NCBI GenBank assembly: GCA_947451385.1
Contig: CANFYZ010000013.1
Coordinates: 1-52,692 of the forward strand
Source: Comamonadaceae bacterium
GTDB lineage: Bacteria > Pseudomonadota > Gammaproteobacteria > Burkholderiales > Burkholderiaceae_C
Length of the DNA stretch: 52,692 bases
Direction of reading: 5' to 3'
Shown: one piece after another, positions 8,387-16,907 of the stretch
Position numbering within the stretch: position 1 is the first letter of the stretch
How the letters are laid out: each line of letters begins with the position of its first letter
The notes under the pieces: model-generated
Databases searched by the model: none
What the model was told of the DNA's origin: nothing
Seen by the model: the letters and a program-made list of their open reading frames with translations, nothing else
Made by a program: the position numbers and the translations under genes

Positions 8387-9161
8387 GTTGTTCTTATTGT
8401 CTCCCGCCAAATCGCTGGACTACGAAACCCCTGTGGGCGATGTGCCCCACACCTTGCCGCAGTTTGTGCCGCAGTCGGCTGAATTGATCGAGGTGTTGCG
8501 CCCGAAGTCGCCGCAACAAATTGCCGAGTTGATGGACTTGAGCGACGCGCTGTCTGCGCTGAACGTGGCCCGCTATGCCGCCTGGTCGCCCAAGTTCACC
8601 GCCAAAAATTCCAAGCAGGCCATCTTGGCTTTCAATGGCGATGTGTACGACGGACTGGACGCCAAAACCCTGAGCCCCGAGGACTTGAAATGGGCGCAGC
8701 AGCATGTGTGCATTTTGAGTGGCTTGTATGGCGTGCTGCGCCCGCTGGACCGCATGCAACCCTACCGCCTGGAAATGGGCACCGCTTTGGCCAACCCCAA
8801 AGGCAAAAACCTGTACGCGTTTTGGGGCGCACAGATTGCCGAGCATTTGAACCAACGCCTGGCCAAAGACAGCGTGCCGGTGGTGGTGAATCTGGCCTCG
8901 CAAGAGTATTTCAAGGCGGTGGACCTGAAAACCCTCAAGGCCCGCGTGATCGAGTGCGTGTTTGAAGACTACAAGGGTGGGCAGTACAAAATCATCAGCT
9001 TCTTTGCCAAACGGGCACGCGGCTTGATGGCGCGTTACGCCACCCTTCATCAAATCAACCACCCTGACGGCTTGCGCGCCTTTGACCTGGACGGCTATGC
9101 CTACGCGCCCGCCGCCTCCAGCCCGGAGCGTCTGGTGTATCGCCGCAAACAGGTGGCTTGA
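8385..9161 (+). CDS. yaaA: Peroxide stress protein YaaA (DUF328/UPF0246)
   Basis: A 258-residue cytoplasmic protein that in E. coli limits intracellular free iron and protects DNA during hydrogen peroxide stress. The diagnostic N-terminus [16 protein letters not shown] and conserved segments [22 protein letters not shown] and [11 protein letters not shown] are present. The start at 8385 is preferred over the ATG at 8376 because AGGA (8373-8376) lies eight bases upstream and the family begins at this methionine. The start overlaps the divergent TruC-like gene start by two bases. queF follows after two bases, so the two are likely co-transcribed. Confidence 0.94.
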   Translation: MLFLLSPAKSLDYETPVGDVPHTLPQFVPQSAELIEVLRPKSPQQIAELMDLSDALSALNVARYAAWSPKFTAKNSKQAILAFNGDVYDGLDAKTLSPEDLKWAQQHVCILSGLYGVLRPLDRMQPYRLEMGTALANPKGKNLYAFWGAQIAEHLNQRLAKDSVPVVVNLASQEYFKAVDLKTLKARVIECVFEDYKGGQYKIISFFAKRARGLMARYATLHQINHPDGLRAFDLDGYAYAPAASSPERLVYRRKQVA

Positions 9162-9163
9162 AC

Positions 9164-10009
9164 ATGAACACGCCTGAACAATCTCAACTGGGCAAAAGCA
9201 GCGCCTATACGGACCAATACGATCCGGCTTTGCTGTTCCCCATTCCCCGTGCCACCAAGCGCGCCGAGATCGGCGTCGTCGGCCAGCCGGTATTTGTGGG
9301 TGCCGATTTATGGACCGCATTTGAGCTGAGCTGGCTCAACCCCAAAGGCAAGCCGCAGGTGGCGCTGGCGCACATCACCATGCCCGCCGAGAGCACGCAC
9401 ATGGTGGAGAGCAAGTCCTTCAAGCTGTACCTGAACAGCTTCAACAACACCCGCATCGACACGGTGGACGAGCTGCGCCAACGCATCAGCCGTGACATCA
9501 GTCAGGCGGTCTGGCATGGCGGGTCGGTGCAAGCCACGGTGGGGGTCAAGCTGCTGATGCCCGACGACTTTGACAAAGAGCCGGTGCACGAGCTGGACGG
9601 TTTGAACTTGGACCGCATGGACCTGGAATGCACCCGCTACGAACCTGCCCCCGACTTGCTGAGTGCCACCTGGGACGAAGCGCCGGTGACAGAAACCTTG
9701 GTCAGCCACTTGTTGAAAAGCAATTGCCTGGTCACCGGCCAGCCCGACTGGGGCAGCGTGCAAATCACCTACACCGGGCACCAGATCGACCAGCCGGGCT
9801 TGCTGCAATACATCGTGAGCTTTCGCAACCACAACGAGTTTCATGAACAATGCGTGGAGCGCATCTTCATGGACATCTGGACGCGCTGCAAACCCACGCA
9901 ACTCACGGTCTACGCACGCTACACCCGACGCGGCGGCCTGGACATCAACCCCTGGCGCACCAGCCACCCGGGGGCGGTGCCGAAGAACGTGCGTACGGCA
10001 AGGCAGTAG
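9164..10009 (+). CDS. queF: NADPH-dependent 7-cyano-7-deazaguanine reductase, long form
   Basis: Reduces preQ0 to preQ1 in queuosine biosynthesis, the only known nitrile-to-amine reduction in biology. At 281 residues it is the two-domain (YqcD-type) form. The substrate-recognition motif [16 protein letters not shown] lies at residues 82-97; the catalytic Cys188 and Asp195 are in [11 protein letters not shown]. The ATG at 9164 is chosen over a TTG at 9158 that would overlap the yaaA stop. It sits directly behind yaaA. No other queuosine gene is in the window. Confidence 0.95.
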   Translation: MNTPEQSQLGKSSAYTDQYDPALLFPIPRATKRAEIGVVGQPVFVGADLWTAFELSWLNPKGKPQVALAHITMPAESTHMVESKSFKLYLNSFNNTRIDTVDELRQRISRDISQAVWHGGSVQATVGVKLLMPDDFDKEPVHELDGLNLDRMDLECTRYEPAPDLLSATWDEAPVTETLVSHLLKSNCLVTGQPDWGSVQITYTGHQIDQPGLLQYIVSFRNHNEFHEQCVERIFMDIWTRCKPTQLTVYARYTRRGGLDINPWRTSHPGAVPKNVRTARQ

Positions 10010-10131
10010 AAGACGCTGCGGATGTCCACACGGGTTGGCGGCTCAGATTCAAAACTGAATTCATCCAAATCAGGGCGCCTTGGACCGGGCTGTTCCATCG
10101 TCCTGCAGTCACCGACAAAAGAGAGGCAAAA

Positions 10132-11109
10132 ATGAAAGTGCTGAATAAATTTTGTGAGCTTCGCGTCCTGGTGTGGGTGGTTCTGCTCAGCGTGTGGCTG
10201 CCCGGCCATGCGCAGACCTATCCCAACAGGCCTTTGCACATCGTGGTCGGGTACTCTGCGGGCGGCGGTGTTGACGCGATGGCGCGGTTGCTGGCCCCCT
10301 ATCTGTCGGCTCAGCTGGGCCAGCAAGTTGTGATTGAAAATCGCGCCGGCGCGGCGGGTCTGATTGCAGGCGATGCGGTCGCCAAGGCCGCACCCAACGG
10401 TTACACCCTGTTGCTCGGCGAGAGTGCGATGCTGATTGCGCCGCACTTGCAGTCCAACTTGACTTTTGACCCGATCAAGAGCTTTGTCCCCATCGCCAGT
10501 CTGTTCAACTCACCTCTGATGATCGTTGCGGGCAACGAGGTTCCGGCCAAAAACGCCAAGGAGCTCATCACCTTGTTGCAGGCCCATCCGGGCAAGTATT
10601 CCTTCGCGAGTCCGGGCGTTGGGACGGTGCAGCATCTGAGTTTTGAAATGCTCAAAAAGCAGACCGGCACCTTTGTGGTCCATGTGCCTTACCGCGGTGC
10701 AGCTCAGATCTTGCCGGATGTCATCGGAGGCCAGATCGCACTGGGCGTGGTCAGCGCAACCTCAGCCATTGCGCAATCCAAAGCCGGCAAACTGACGCCC
10801 ATCGCGATGATGAGCTCGGTGAATCTGCCAGGAGCAGAAAATGTGGCACCGCTGTCGGACACCTTACCTGGCTTCAGTGTCGCGCCACGGCTGATGCTGC
10901 TGGCGCCCGGGGGGACGCCTTCTGCCATCGTCGAGCGACTCTCTGAGGCTGTGCGTGTCACGCTCAGTAACCCGGCCGTGATCAAGTCTGCGAACGCACT
11001 GGGGGCCATACCCACCTTCATGACTTCAGCTGAATTGGCGATCGACCTGGCTCGCGAATCTGCGAGTTGGGCCAAGATCATCAAGGACCAGAAAATATCG
11101 GCCCAATGA
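10132..11109 (+). CDS. Bug/TctC-family periplasmic solute-binding protein
   Basis: A 325-residue exported receptor. The signal peptide begins MKVLNKFCELRVLVWVVLL, with a cleavage site near GHAQTYPNRPL. Family hallmarks follow: IVVGYSAGGGVDAMARLLAP, VVIENRAGAAGLIAGDAVAK and FVVHVPYRGAAQILPDVIGG. The ATG at 10132 has GAGAGG six bases upstream; the open frame continues further upstream but the extension lacks a signal sequence. It stands alone, 122 bases after queF and convergent with a crotonase gene. Codon choice looks less biased than that of its neighbours, a subjective impression. The stop codon lies inside a short direct repeat. Confidence 0.9.
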   Translation: MKVLNKFCELRVLVWVVLLSVWLPGHAQTYPNRPLHIVVGYSAGGGVDAMARLLAPYLSAQLGQQVVIENRAGAAGLIAGDAVAKAAPNGYTLLLGESAMLIAPHLQSNLTFDPIKSFVPIASLFNSPLMIVAGNEVPAKNAKELITLLQAHPGKYSFASPGVGTVQHLSFEMLKKQTGTFVVHVPYRGAAQILPDVIGGQIALGVVSATSAIAQSKAGKLTPIAMMSSVNLPGAENVAPLSDTLPGFSVAPRLMLLAPGGTPSAIVERLSEAVRVTLSNPAVIKSANALGAIPTFMTSAELAIDLARESASWAKIIKDQKISAQ

Positions 11110-11136
11110 CGGGTCCTGGCTCAATGACGGGTCCTG
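11104..11136. repeat. 15-bp direct repeat spanning the Bug stop codon
   Basis: The 15-mer caatgacgggtcctg occurs at 11104-11118 and again at 11122-11136, an 18-base period. The first copy contains the TGA stop of the Bug gene. It looks like a small local duplication just after the gene end. Confidence 0.8.
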
Positions 11137-11182
11137 AACAGGGCGCTGCCTCGGCCCCAATTCAGCCAGCCATGTGCCCCGT

Positions 11183-12025
11183 TCAACCAAATTCTTTGAA
11201 GCCCTGCAATGGGGTCAGATCTGGAAAGCTGGCCTGGCGTTTTTCCTTCATTGCGGTAATGGCTTCTTTCACATGCGGGTTGCTCCAGATCGCACCTTGC
11301 AGCCAGCCCATTTGGCGCAGGCTGTCCTCCACGCTGTGGTCGAGGGCGTAGTTCAGGGCTTGTTTGGTACCCCAAATCGCCACCGGGGGCTTGCTGGCGA
11401 TTTCTTGTGCCGCTTTCAGCGCACCGGCCACCAGGGCTTCGTGCGTGTCAAACACCTCGGTGACCAGGCCTTGCGACAGGGCTTGGGCGGCGGGCATGCG
11501 GCGGCCGGTGTAGGCCAGCTCTTTGACCAAGCCCATGGGCAACAGCTTGGGCAGGCGTTGCAGGGTGCCGACGTCGGCCACCATGCCGATGTTGATTTCT
11601 TGGATGCAAAAGAAAGCGTCTGCTGTGGCGTAGCGGATGCAACAGGCGGTCACCATGTCCACCGCGCCGCCCACGCAACCACCGTGGATGGCGGCGATCA
11701 CCGGCATGCGCAAGGTTTCCAGCAGGGTAAAGGTGGCCTGGATGTCGGTGAGCGAATCAAAAATCGCGGCGCGTCCTTCGGGGCTGTGATCGTCCATTTG
11801 GATGGCACTGCTGAAGGTGTCCAAAGACATGCCGGCAGAAAAATGTTTGCCGGTGCTGGAAATCACCAGTGCCCGCGCCTCGCCCGCTTTGTGCAGGTGT
11901 TTCAGCACCGCGTCCAGCTCCTTCCAAAACGTCGGGCCCATGGTGTTCATGGCCTCGGGGCGGTTCAGCACCAAATGCGCAACGTGGCGCTCAATCGAGA
12001 GGGAAAAGCAGCTGAGTTTGTCCAT
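11183..12025 (-). CDS. Crotonase-family enzyme, delta(3,5)-delta(2,4)-dienoyl-CoA isomerase-like
   Basis: A 280-residue crotonase. The stretch IGMVADVGTLQRLPK is the hallmark of ECH1-type dienoyl-CoA isomerases, which shift conjugated double bonds during oxidation of unsaturated acyl-CoAs. The three acidic catalytic residues of rat ECH1 (Asp176, Glu196, Asp204) correspond to Asp123, Glu143 and Asp151, all present. The oxyanion-hole segment IAAIHGGCVGGAVD is intact. The ATG at 12025 has AAGGAG at good spacing; a 25-residue upstream extension is discarded. Neighbours on both sides are unrelated, so it is probably monocistronic. General enoyl-CoA hydratase activity cannot be excluded. Confidence 0.87.
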   Translation of the reverse strand: MDKLSCFSLSIERHVAHLVLNRPEAMNTMGPTFWKELDAVLKHLHKAGEARALVISSTGKHFSAGMSLDTFSSAIQMDDHSPEGRAAIFDSLTDIQATFTLLETLRMPVIAAIHGGCVGGAVDMVTACCIRYATADAFFCIQEINIGMVADVGTLQRLPKLLPMGLVKELAYTGRRMPAAQALSQGLVTEVFDTHEALVAGALKAAQEIASKPPVAIWGTKQALNYALDHSVEDSLRQMGWLQGAIWSNPHVKEAITAMKEKRQASFPDLTPLQGFKEFG

Positions 12026-12101
12026 GGGGTGTCTCCTTTGAAAGCAATGTAGCCTTTGGACCGTGGTGCCAGTGTCCCGTTTTTGACCTGACGTGATCAA
12101 A

Positions 12102-12144
12102 TTGGCTGGAAAATGTCAATGATAGTAATATACAAATCATGATT
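12102..12144 (+). promoter_or_regulatory. Candidate brnT promoter with palindrome over the start codon
   Basis: TTGGCT (12102-12107) and TAATAT (12126-12131) are separated by 18 bases in a locally AT-rich stretch. A start about seven bases after the -10 box would fall on or next to the brnT ATG. A perfect 10-bp palindrome, aatcatgatt (12135-12144), covers the start codon and could be the operator for the antitoxin, since brnTA operons are autoregulated. Confidence 0.4.
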
Positions 12145-12441
12145 GATCTTTCAACCATCGTCGGTTTTGAATGGGATGAAGGCAACGGGCGGAAGAACGA
12201 CAAGCACGAGGTCAGCATGGCGGAGACTGAGCAGGTTTTCTTCAATGCGCCTTTGCTTTTATTGGATGATTTTGCGCACAGCCAAAGCGAGGTTCGGTTG
12301 CATGCTTTGGGCGTCACCGATGAAGGGCGTCGCTTGCACATCACCTTCACGTTGCGCCGATCGAACGAGTTGATTCGCGTCATTTCATCGCGAGACATGC
12401 ACAGAAAGGAGCGCCGTGTTTATGACCAAGCAGACCGCTAA
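12139..12441 (+). CDS. brnT: BrnT-family type II toxin (RNase)
   Basis: A 100-residue protein with the BrnT pattern: FEWDEGNGRKNDKHEVSM near the N-terminus, ALGVTDEGRRLHITFTLR in the middle, and IRVISSRDMHRKERRVYD at the C-terminus. BrnT toxins are small RelE-fold ribonucleases that cut mRNA and stop growth. The start codon has no Shine-Dalgarno sequence, and a -10-like box lies only seven bases upstream, so a leaderless transcript is possible. The antitoxin gene follows with a 20-base overlap, the toxin-first order typical of this family. This is one of the few mobile-type modules in the window. Confidence 0.9.
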   Translation: MIDLSTIVGFEWDEGNGRKNDKHEVSMAETEQVFFNAPLLLLDDFAHSQSEVRLHALGVTDEGRRLHITFTLRRSNELIRVISSRDMHRKERRVYDQADR

Positions 12442-12694
12442 ACAACCGATACCCGAATTGAAGACCGAGGCCCAGGAGCGCGCTTATTGGGAGTCGCATG
12501 ATTCCACCGCGCACCTGGACTGGGCAAAAGCGCAAAAGGTCAGGTTACCCAACCTGCGCCCCACGACCAAGACCATTTCATTGCGATTGCCGCAGCACTT
12601 GCTTGACAGCATCAAGGTGGCTGCCAATGCCCGCGATGTGCCTTATCAGTCCCTCATCAAGGTCTGGCTGCAAGAGAAACTGCACAGTCACTGA
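12422..12694 (+). CDS. brnA: BrnA/CopG-family antitoxin
   Basis: A 90-residue partner of BrnT. The N-terminal half contains YWESHDSTAHLDWAKAQKV, and the C-terminal half is a ribbon-helix-helix segment with TKTISLRLPQHLLDSIKVAA and RDVPYQSLIKVWLQEKL. Antitoxins of this type bind the toxin through one half and the operon promoter through the other. The ATG at 12422 is preferred to a GTG two codons earlier; AAAGGAG lies just upstream, within the brnT coding sequence. It overlaps brnT by 20 bases and converges with dinB, leaving 13 bases between stops. Confidence 0.9.
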   Translation: MTKQTAKQPIPELKTEAQERAYWESHDSTAHLDWAKAQKVRLPNLRPTTKTISLRLPQHLLDSIKVAANARDVPYQSLIKVWLQEKLHSH

Positions 12695-12707
12695 GAGCTT
12701 GACCGCA

Positions 12708-13985
12708 TCACTCGTCCGTGAAGAGCAGTTGCGCTTGAGGGTCAAGGTCCGGCGTTTCGGAGGTTTTGTTGGGCTGGCCCTCGGCGGGGGCTGTCCCTTG
12801 TTTGACGAGTGAGCCCACACGCACGCCCAGGAGCCGCAGGCGGCGGCTCAAATCCACCCGCTTCAGACATTGCCCGGCCACCTGGCGGATGGTGGCAGGG
12901 TCTGCGGTGTACAGGTCCAAGGTCTGGTCACGCGTCACGCTTTTGAAGTTGTCGTAACGCAGCTTGATGCCGATGGTTTTGCCCTCGTACCCTTTGCGTT
13001 GCAGGTCGGCGGCCACCTGCTCGCACAGCCGGGTAAATATCTGCCCCAGCGTTTGGCGGTCGCGCACCGCGTGCAGGTCTTTTTCAAACGTGGTTTCGCG
13101 GCTCATGCTGACCGGTTCGCTCTCCAGGCTCACCGGCCGTTCGTCGCGGCCCCAAGCGGCCTCATGCAGCCAGGCGCCATAGGCTTTGCCGAAATGCGCT
13201 TTCAGCCAAATCGGGTCGCGCGCGGCCAGGTCGCCAATGGTGCGGATGCCGTGTTGTTGCAGTTTCTCGTCGGCCTTGGGACCGATGCCGTTGATTTTGC
13301 GGCAGGCCAGCGGCCAGATCAGGGTCTGCAGATCGGCCTCGTGCACGATGGAGATGCCGTTGGGTTTGTTGAACTCGCTGGCCATTTTGGCGATCAGCTT
13401 GTTCGGCGCCACACCGACCGAGCAGGTCAGCCCGGTGTCTTCAAAAATGGTTTTTTGGATCAAGCGGGCCAGCACGCGCCCGCCGTCGCGTTGGCCACCG
13501 GGCACGTCGGTGAAGTCGATGTAGACCTCGTCCACGCCCCGGTTTTCCATCAGGGGGGCGATGTCGGTGATGATGCTTTTGAAGCGGCGCGAATAGTGCC
13601 GGTATTGCTCAAAGTCCACCGGCAACAAAATCGCGTCGGGGCAGAGCTTGGCGGCTTTCATCAAGCCCATGGCCGAACCCACGCCAAATTGCCGCGCCGC
13701 GTAGGTGGCGGTGGTGATCACGCCCCGGCCGGTGTAGCCCGCCAGACGCGGAAAAAAATCCACCGGAATGTCGGCCAAATTTTCTGTGCCCCAGCTCTGC
13801 CCGGGGTAGGCCACGGCCAAGCGGCCCAAGAGGTCGTCTTCTTTACGGCGGCCCCCGCCAATCACCACCGGCAAGCCTTTGAGCTGCGGATACCGCAGCA
13901 GCTCGACGGAAGCGTAAAAAGCGTCCATGTCGAGGTGGGCGATGCGCCGGGGCAAGGCGCTGGGGGGCAGCTCGGGTTCAGTCAC
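12708..13985 (-). CDS. dinB: DNA polymerase IV (Y-family translesion polymerase)
   Basis: A 425-residue Y-family polymerase that copies damaged templates with low fidelity. Catalytic acidic residues are Asp19 (AHLDMDAFYASVE) and the Asp-Glu pair in GVDEVYIDFTD. Further conserved segments are CSVGVAPNKLIAKMAS and INGIGPKADEKLQQHGI (helix-hairpin-helix). About 75 residues follow the little-finger domain and end QAQLLFTDE; a beta-clamp-binding peptide (QxxLF type) fits QLLF. The GTG at 13985 is inferred because the conserved domain starts about 15 residues later and the longer open frame is Arg/Trp-rich and unlike the family. It lies 43 bases behind the lldD-like gene. Confidence 0.93.
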   Translation of the reverse strand: MTEPELPPSALPRRIAHLDMDAFYASVELLRYPQLKGLPVVIGGGRRKEDDLLGRLAVAYPGQSWGTENLADIPVDFFPRLAGYTGRGVITTATYAARQFGVGSAMGLMKAAKLCPDAILLPVDFEQYRHYSRRFKSIITDIAPLMENRGVDEVYIDFTDVPGGQRDGGRVLARLIQKTIFEDTGLTCSVGVAPNKLIAKMASEFNKPNGISIVHEADLQTLIWPLACRKINGIGPKADEKLQQHGIRTIGDLAARDPIWLKAHFGKAYGAWLHEAAWGRDERPVSLESEPVSMSRETTFEKDLHAVRDRQTLGQIFTRLCEQVAADLQRKGYEGKTIGIKLRYDNFKSVTRDQTLDLYTADPATIRQVAGQCLKRVDLSRRLRLLGVRVGSLVKQGTAPAEGQPNKTSETPDLDPQAQLLFTDE

Positions 13986-14028
13986 CCACCAAGGATAACG
14001 CGCCCGGCGTCCCTTGGCGGCGACACAA

Positions 14029-15180
14029 TCAGCGCGGGAATGTGCCGGGCAACAAGATGCTCTGGTCCACGGTGTCCATTTGCGTGCGGCCACAAAACGC
14101 CATGGTCAGGTCGAGTTCTTTGTGGATGATCTCCAGCGCTTTGCTCACGCCGGCCTCGCCCATCGCCCCCAAGCCGTACAAAAATGCCCGGCCAATGTAA
14201 ACGCCGCGCGCACCCAGGGCGCGGGCTTTGACCACGTCTTGGCCGCTGCGGACGCCGCCGTCCATGTGCACCTCAATCTGAGAGCCCACCGCGTCAACGA
14301 TGGCTGGCAGGGCTTCGATACTGCTTTGCGCGCCGTCGAGTTGGCGACCGCCGTGGTTGCTGACGATCAGCGCATCGGCACCGGACTGCACCGCCAGGTG
14401 CGCGTCTTCGACATCTTGAATGCCTTTCAAGATCAGCTTGCCGCCCCAGCGTTTTTTGATCCATTCCACATCGCCCCAGTTCAGGCAGGGGTCAAATTGC
14501 TGCGCGGTCCAAGAACTCAGGCTGCTCATGTCGGCCACGCCCGAAACGTGTCCCACGATATTGCCAAACTGGCGCCGGGGCGTGCCCAACATGCCCAGCG
14601 CCCAGCGGGGCTTGGTCGCGATGTTGATCATGTTCTTCAATGTCAGCTTGGGCGGAGCGGACAAACCGTTCTTCAAGTCTTTGTGGCGTTGCCCCAAAAT
14701 TTGCAGGTCCAGCGTCAGCACCAAGGCCGCGCAGTTGGCAGCTTTGGCGCGGTCGATCAGGCGCTCAATGAAGGCGCGGTCTTTCATCACATACAGCTGG
14801 AACCAAAAGCCCTCGCCCGCATGTTTTGCCACGTCTTCGATGGAGCAAATGCTCATGGTTGACAGGGTGAAGGGCACACCAAATTTTTTCGCAGCGCGGG
14901 CGGCCAAGATTTCGCCGTCGGCGTGTTGCATGCCGGTCAGGCCGGTCGGGGCAATCGCCACGGGCATGGCCACGTTCTGCCCGATCATGGTGCTGGCGGT
15001 GCTGCGGCCTTCCATGTTCACGGCGACGCGTTGGCGCAGCTTGATTTTTTGAAAGTCGCTTTCGTTGGCGCGGTAGGTGCTCTCGGTCCAGGAGCCGCTG
15101 TCGGCGTAGTCGTAAAACATGCGGGGCACCCGTTTTTCGGCCAAAACGCGCAGGTCTTCGATGGTGGTGATGACGGACAT
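14029..15180 (-). CDS. lldD: FMN-dependent alpha-hydroxy-acid dehydrogenase (L-lactate dehydrogenase-like)
   Basis: A 383-residue TIM-barrel flavoenzyme that oxidises L-2-hydroxy acids, probably lactate, passing electrons to the quinone pool. Family features include RVPRMFYDYADSGSWTE at the N-terminus, the PTGLTGMQHADGE segment, the catalytic-base loop SNHGGRQLDGAQSS, and the FMN phosphate-binding DGGVRSGQDVVKARALGA. Length matches LldD. L-lactate is the best guess, but mandelate or glycolate relatives share these motifs. dinB follows on the same strand; a functional link is unlikely. Confidence 0.88.
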   Translation of the reverse strand: MSVITTIEDLRVLAEKRVPRMFYDYADSGSWTESTYRANESDFQKIKLRQRVAVNMEGRSTASTMIGQNVAMPVAIAPTGLTGMQHADGEILAARAAKKFGVPFTLSTMSICSIEDVAKHAGEGFWFQLYVMKDRAFIERLIDRAKAANCAALVLTLDLQILGQRHKDLKNGLSAPPKLTLKNMINIATKPRWALGMLGTPRRQFGNIVGHVSGVADMSSLSSWTAQQFDPCLNWGDVEWIKKRWGGKLILKGIQDVEDAHLAVQSGADALIVSNHGGRQLDGAQSSIEALPAIVDAVGSQIEVHMDGGVRSGQDVVKARALGARGVYIGRAFLYGLGAMGEAGVSKALEIIHKELDLTMAFCGRTQMDTVDQSILLPGTFPR

Positions 15181-15331
15181 AGAGCAGTGTCTCCGTGGAG
15201 GATGGAATCAGTCGAAGCCCTCTGCCTGGGTGACAGGCTGGGGCTACCGCCGATGTTAGCCTTGTCTGCCCGCAGCGCTTGTGAAACAAGTTACAGCGGG
15301 CTTGAAATTAATTGTGTGGAGAACCAAAACC

Positions 15332-16864
15332 GTGAATTTGGCCTATTTGCTCGAACGCATTGCCCGCACGGACCCGCTGCGGCCCGCGATTTTCAATGGC
15401 CCGCACTGCGTGGCCACCTACGGCCAATGGGCCGCCCGCAGCGCCGCCTGGGCGCAGTGGTTTCAAGCCCAAGGGTTGGTCCCGGGCGAGCGGGTGGCTT
15501 TGTTCATGCGCAACCACCCGCGGTATTTGGAGCTGATGCTCGGGGCTTGGTGGGCTGGCCTGGTGGTGGTGCCCATCAATGCCAAACTGCACCTGAAAGA
15601 AATGCAGTGGATTATCGACAACGCCCAAGCCCGCTGGGCCTTTGTCAGCGCAGACGTGGTGCCTGATCGGTCGGCGTTGAGCGGCCTGCAAGGCGTGAGC
15701 GATGTGGCGCATGCGCCGCCGTGGGAGGAACCTACGCCGGCCCAAGCTGGGGCTTTTTTACACCCCATCACACCGCGCGCTGGCGACGACACCGCCTGGC
15801 TGTTTTACACCAGCGGCACCACCGGGCGACCCAAGGGCGTGATGATCACGCACCGCAATCTGCGCACCATGGGCATGGGTTACTTCAATGACGTGGACAC
15901 CATCGCTCCCGGCGATGCGATTGCTTATGCCGCGCCCATGTCGCATGGCGCCGGGGTGTATGCCATTCCGCACCTGATGGCGGGTGCGCGCCATGTGGTG
16001 CCGCTGTCGGGGGGCTTAGACGCGGCAGAGCTGTTTACCTTGGGGCAGCAGGTCGGCCCCTTGTCGCTGTTTGCCGCGCCCACCATCGTCAAGCGCTTGG
16101 TGGACCATGCCGAAGCGGCCCAGGTCGCGCCCGCGCGCTGCGCCGCGGCGTTCAAAACCATTGTTTACGGGGGCGCGCCCATGTATGCGGCCGACATTCA
16201 GCGTGCGCTGCGCATCATGGGGCCGCGTTTTGTGCAAATTTTTGGCCAAGGCGAAAGCCCGATGGTGGGCACCGCACTGAGCCGCGCCCAGTTGCAAGAC
16301 AGCGCGCATCCGCGTTATGCGGCGCGTTTGGCCTCGGTGGGTTTTGCCCAAACCTCGGTGCGCATCCGCGTGACCGACGCGCACGGCGTGGACATGCCAC
16401 TGGGCGAAGTGGGCGAGGTGTTGATCCAAGGCGACAGCGTGATGGCGGGTTACTGGCGCAACCCCGAGGCCACGGCGGCGGCGATTCGCGAGGGATGGCT
16501 GTGGACCGGCGACATGGGCGCTTTGGATGACGATGGCCTGCTCACCCTGAAAGACCGCAGCAAGGACATGATCATCAGCGGCGGCTCCAACATCTACCCG
16601 CGCGAGGTCGAAGAAGTCTTGCTGCAAGCGCCCGGCGTGGCCGAGGTTGCGGTGGTGGGCGCGCCCGACGCCGAGTGGGGCGAGGTGGTGGTGGCGTTTT
16701 GTGTGCCCCAGCCAGGGCAGAACTTGCAGACCGAGGCGCTCGATGCCTATTGCCTCGAACACATCGCCCGTTTCAAGCGCCCCAAACGCTATGCGGTGGT
16801 GGACGCTTTGCCGAAGAACAACTACGGCAAGGTGCTGAAAACCGAGTTGCGCAAACGGGTTTAA
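15332..16864 (+). CDS. Class I adenylate-forming acyl-CoA synthetase
   Basis: A 510-residue ANL-superfamily enzyme that activates a carboxylic acid as acyl-AMP and then the CoA thioester. The P-loop-like motif AWLFYTSGTTGRPKGV lies at residues 155-170; the hinge region is LKDRSKDMIISGGSNIYP, and the catalytic Lys lies in KNNYGKVLKTELRKRV. The GTG at 15332 is chosen because GGAGA is nine bases upstream and the protein then starts NLAYLLERIARTDP; another GTG at 15281 would add 17 residues. It is alone between divergent and convergent neighbours. Substrate could be a medium-chain, aromatic or other acid. Confidence 0.87.
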   Translation: MNLAYLLERIARTDPLRPAIFNGPHCVATYGQWAARSAAWAQWFQAQGLVPGERVALFMRNHPRYLELMLGAWWAGLVVVPINAKLHLKEMQWIIDNAQARWAFVSADVVPDRSALSGLQGVSDVAHAPPWEEPTPAQAGAFLHPITPRAGDDTAWLFYTSGTTGRPKGVMITHRNLRTMGMGYFNDVDTIAPGDAIAYAAPMSHGAGVYAIPHLMAGARHVVPLSGGLDAAELFTLGQQVGPLSLFAAPTIVKRLVDHAEAAQVAPARCAAAFKTIVYGGAPMYAADIQRALRIMGPRFVQIFGQGESPMVGTALSRAQLQDSAHPRYAARLASVGFAQTSVRIRVTDAHGVDMPLGEVGEVLIQGDSVMAGYWRNPEATAAAIREGWLWTGDMGALDDDGLLTLKDRSKDMIISGGSNIYPREVEEVLLQAPGVAEVAVVGAPDAEWGEVVVAFCVPQPGQNLQTEALDAYCLEHIARFKRPKRYAVVDALPKNNYGKVLKTELRKRV

Positions 16865-16891
16865 GGCGTTGTGGCGGTTGTGATGGGCGAG

Positions 16892-16907
16892 GTCAGCTGC
16901 AGCTGAC
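16892..16907. repeat. Perfect 16-bp palindrome over the hemerythrin stop codon
   Basis: gtcagctgcagctgac is a perfect palindrome covering the last codons and stop of the hemerythrin gene, in the 28-base gap before the convergent synthetase. It has no T tract. It could form a cruciform or mRNA hairpin, or be a by-product of the Ser-Cys-Ser-stop coding. Confidence 0.6.

Noticed and set aside
9850-10131. N-terminal extension of the Bug gene at 10132
   Set aside because: It overlaps queF and lacks a signal peptide; the ATG at 10132 has a ribosome site and a complete signal sequence.
12870-14129. Long plus-strand open frame opposite dinB
   Set aside because: Shadow of dinB and the start of the region behind lldD; His/Gly/Val-rich with no domain motif.
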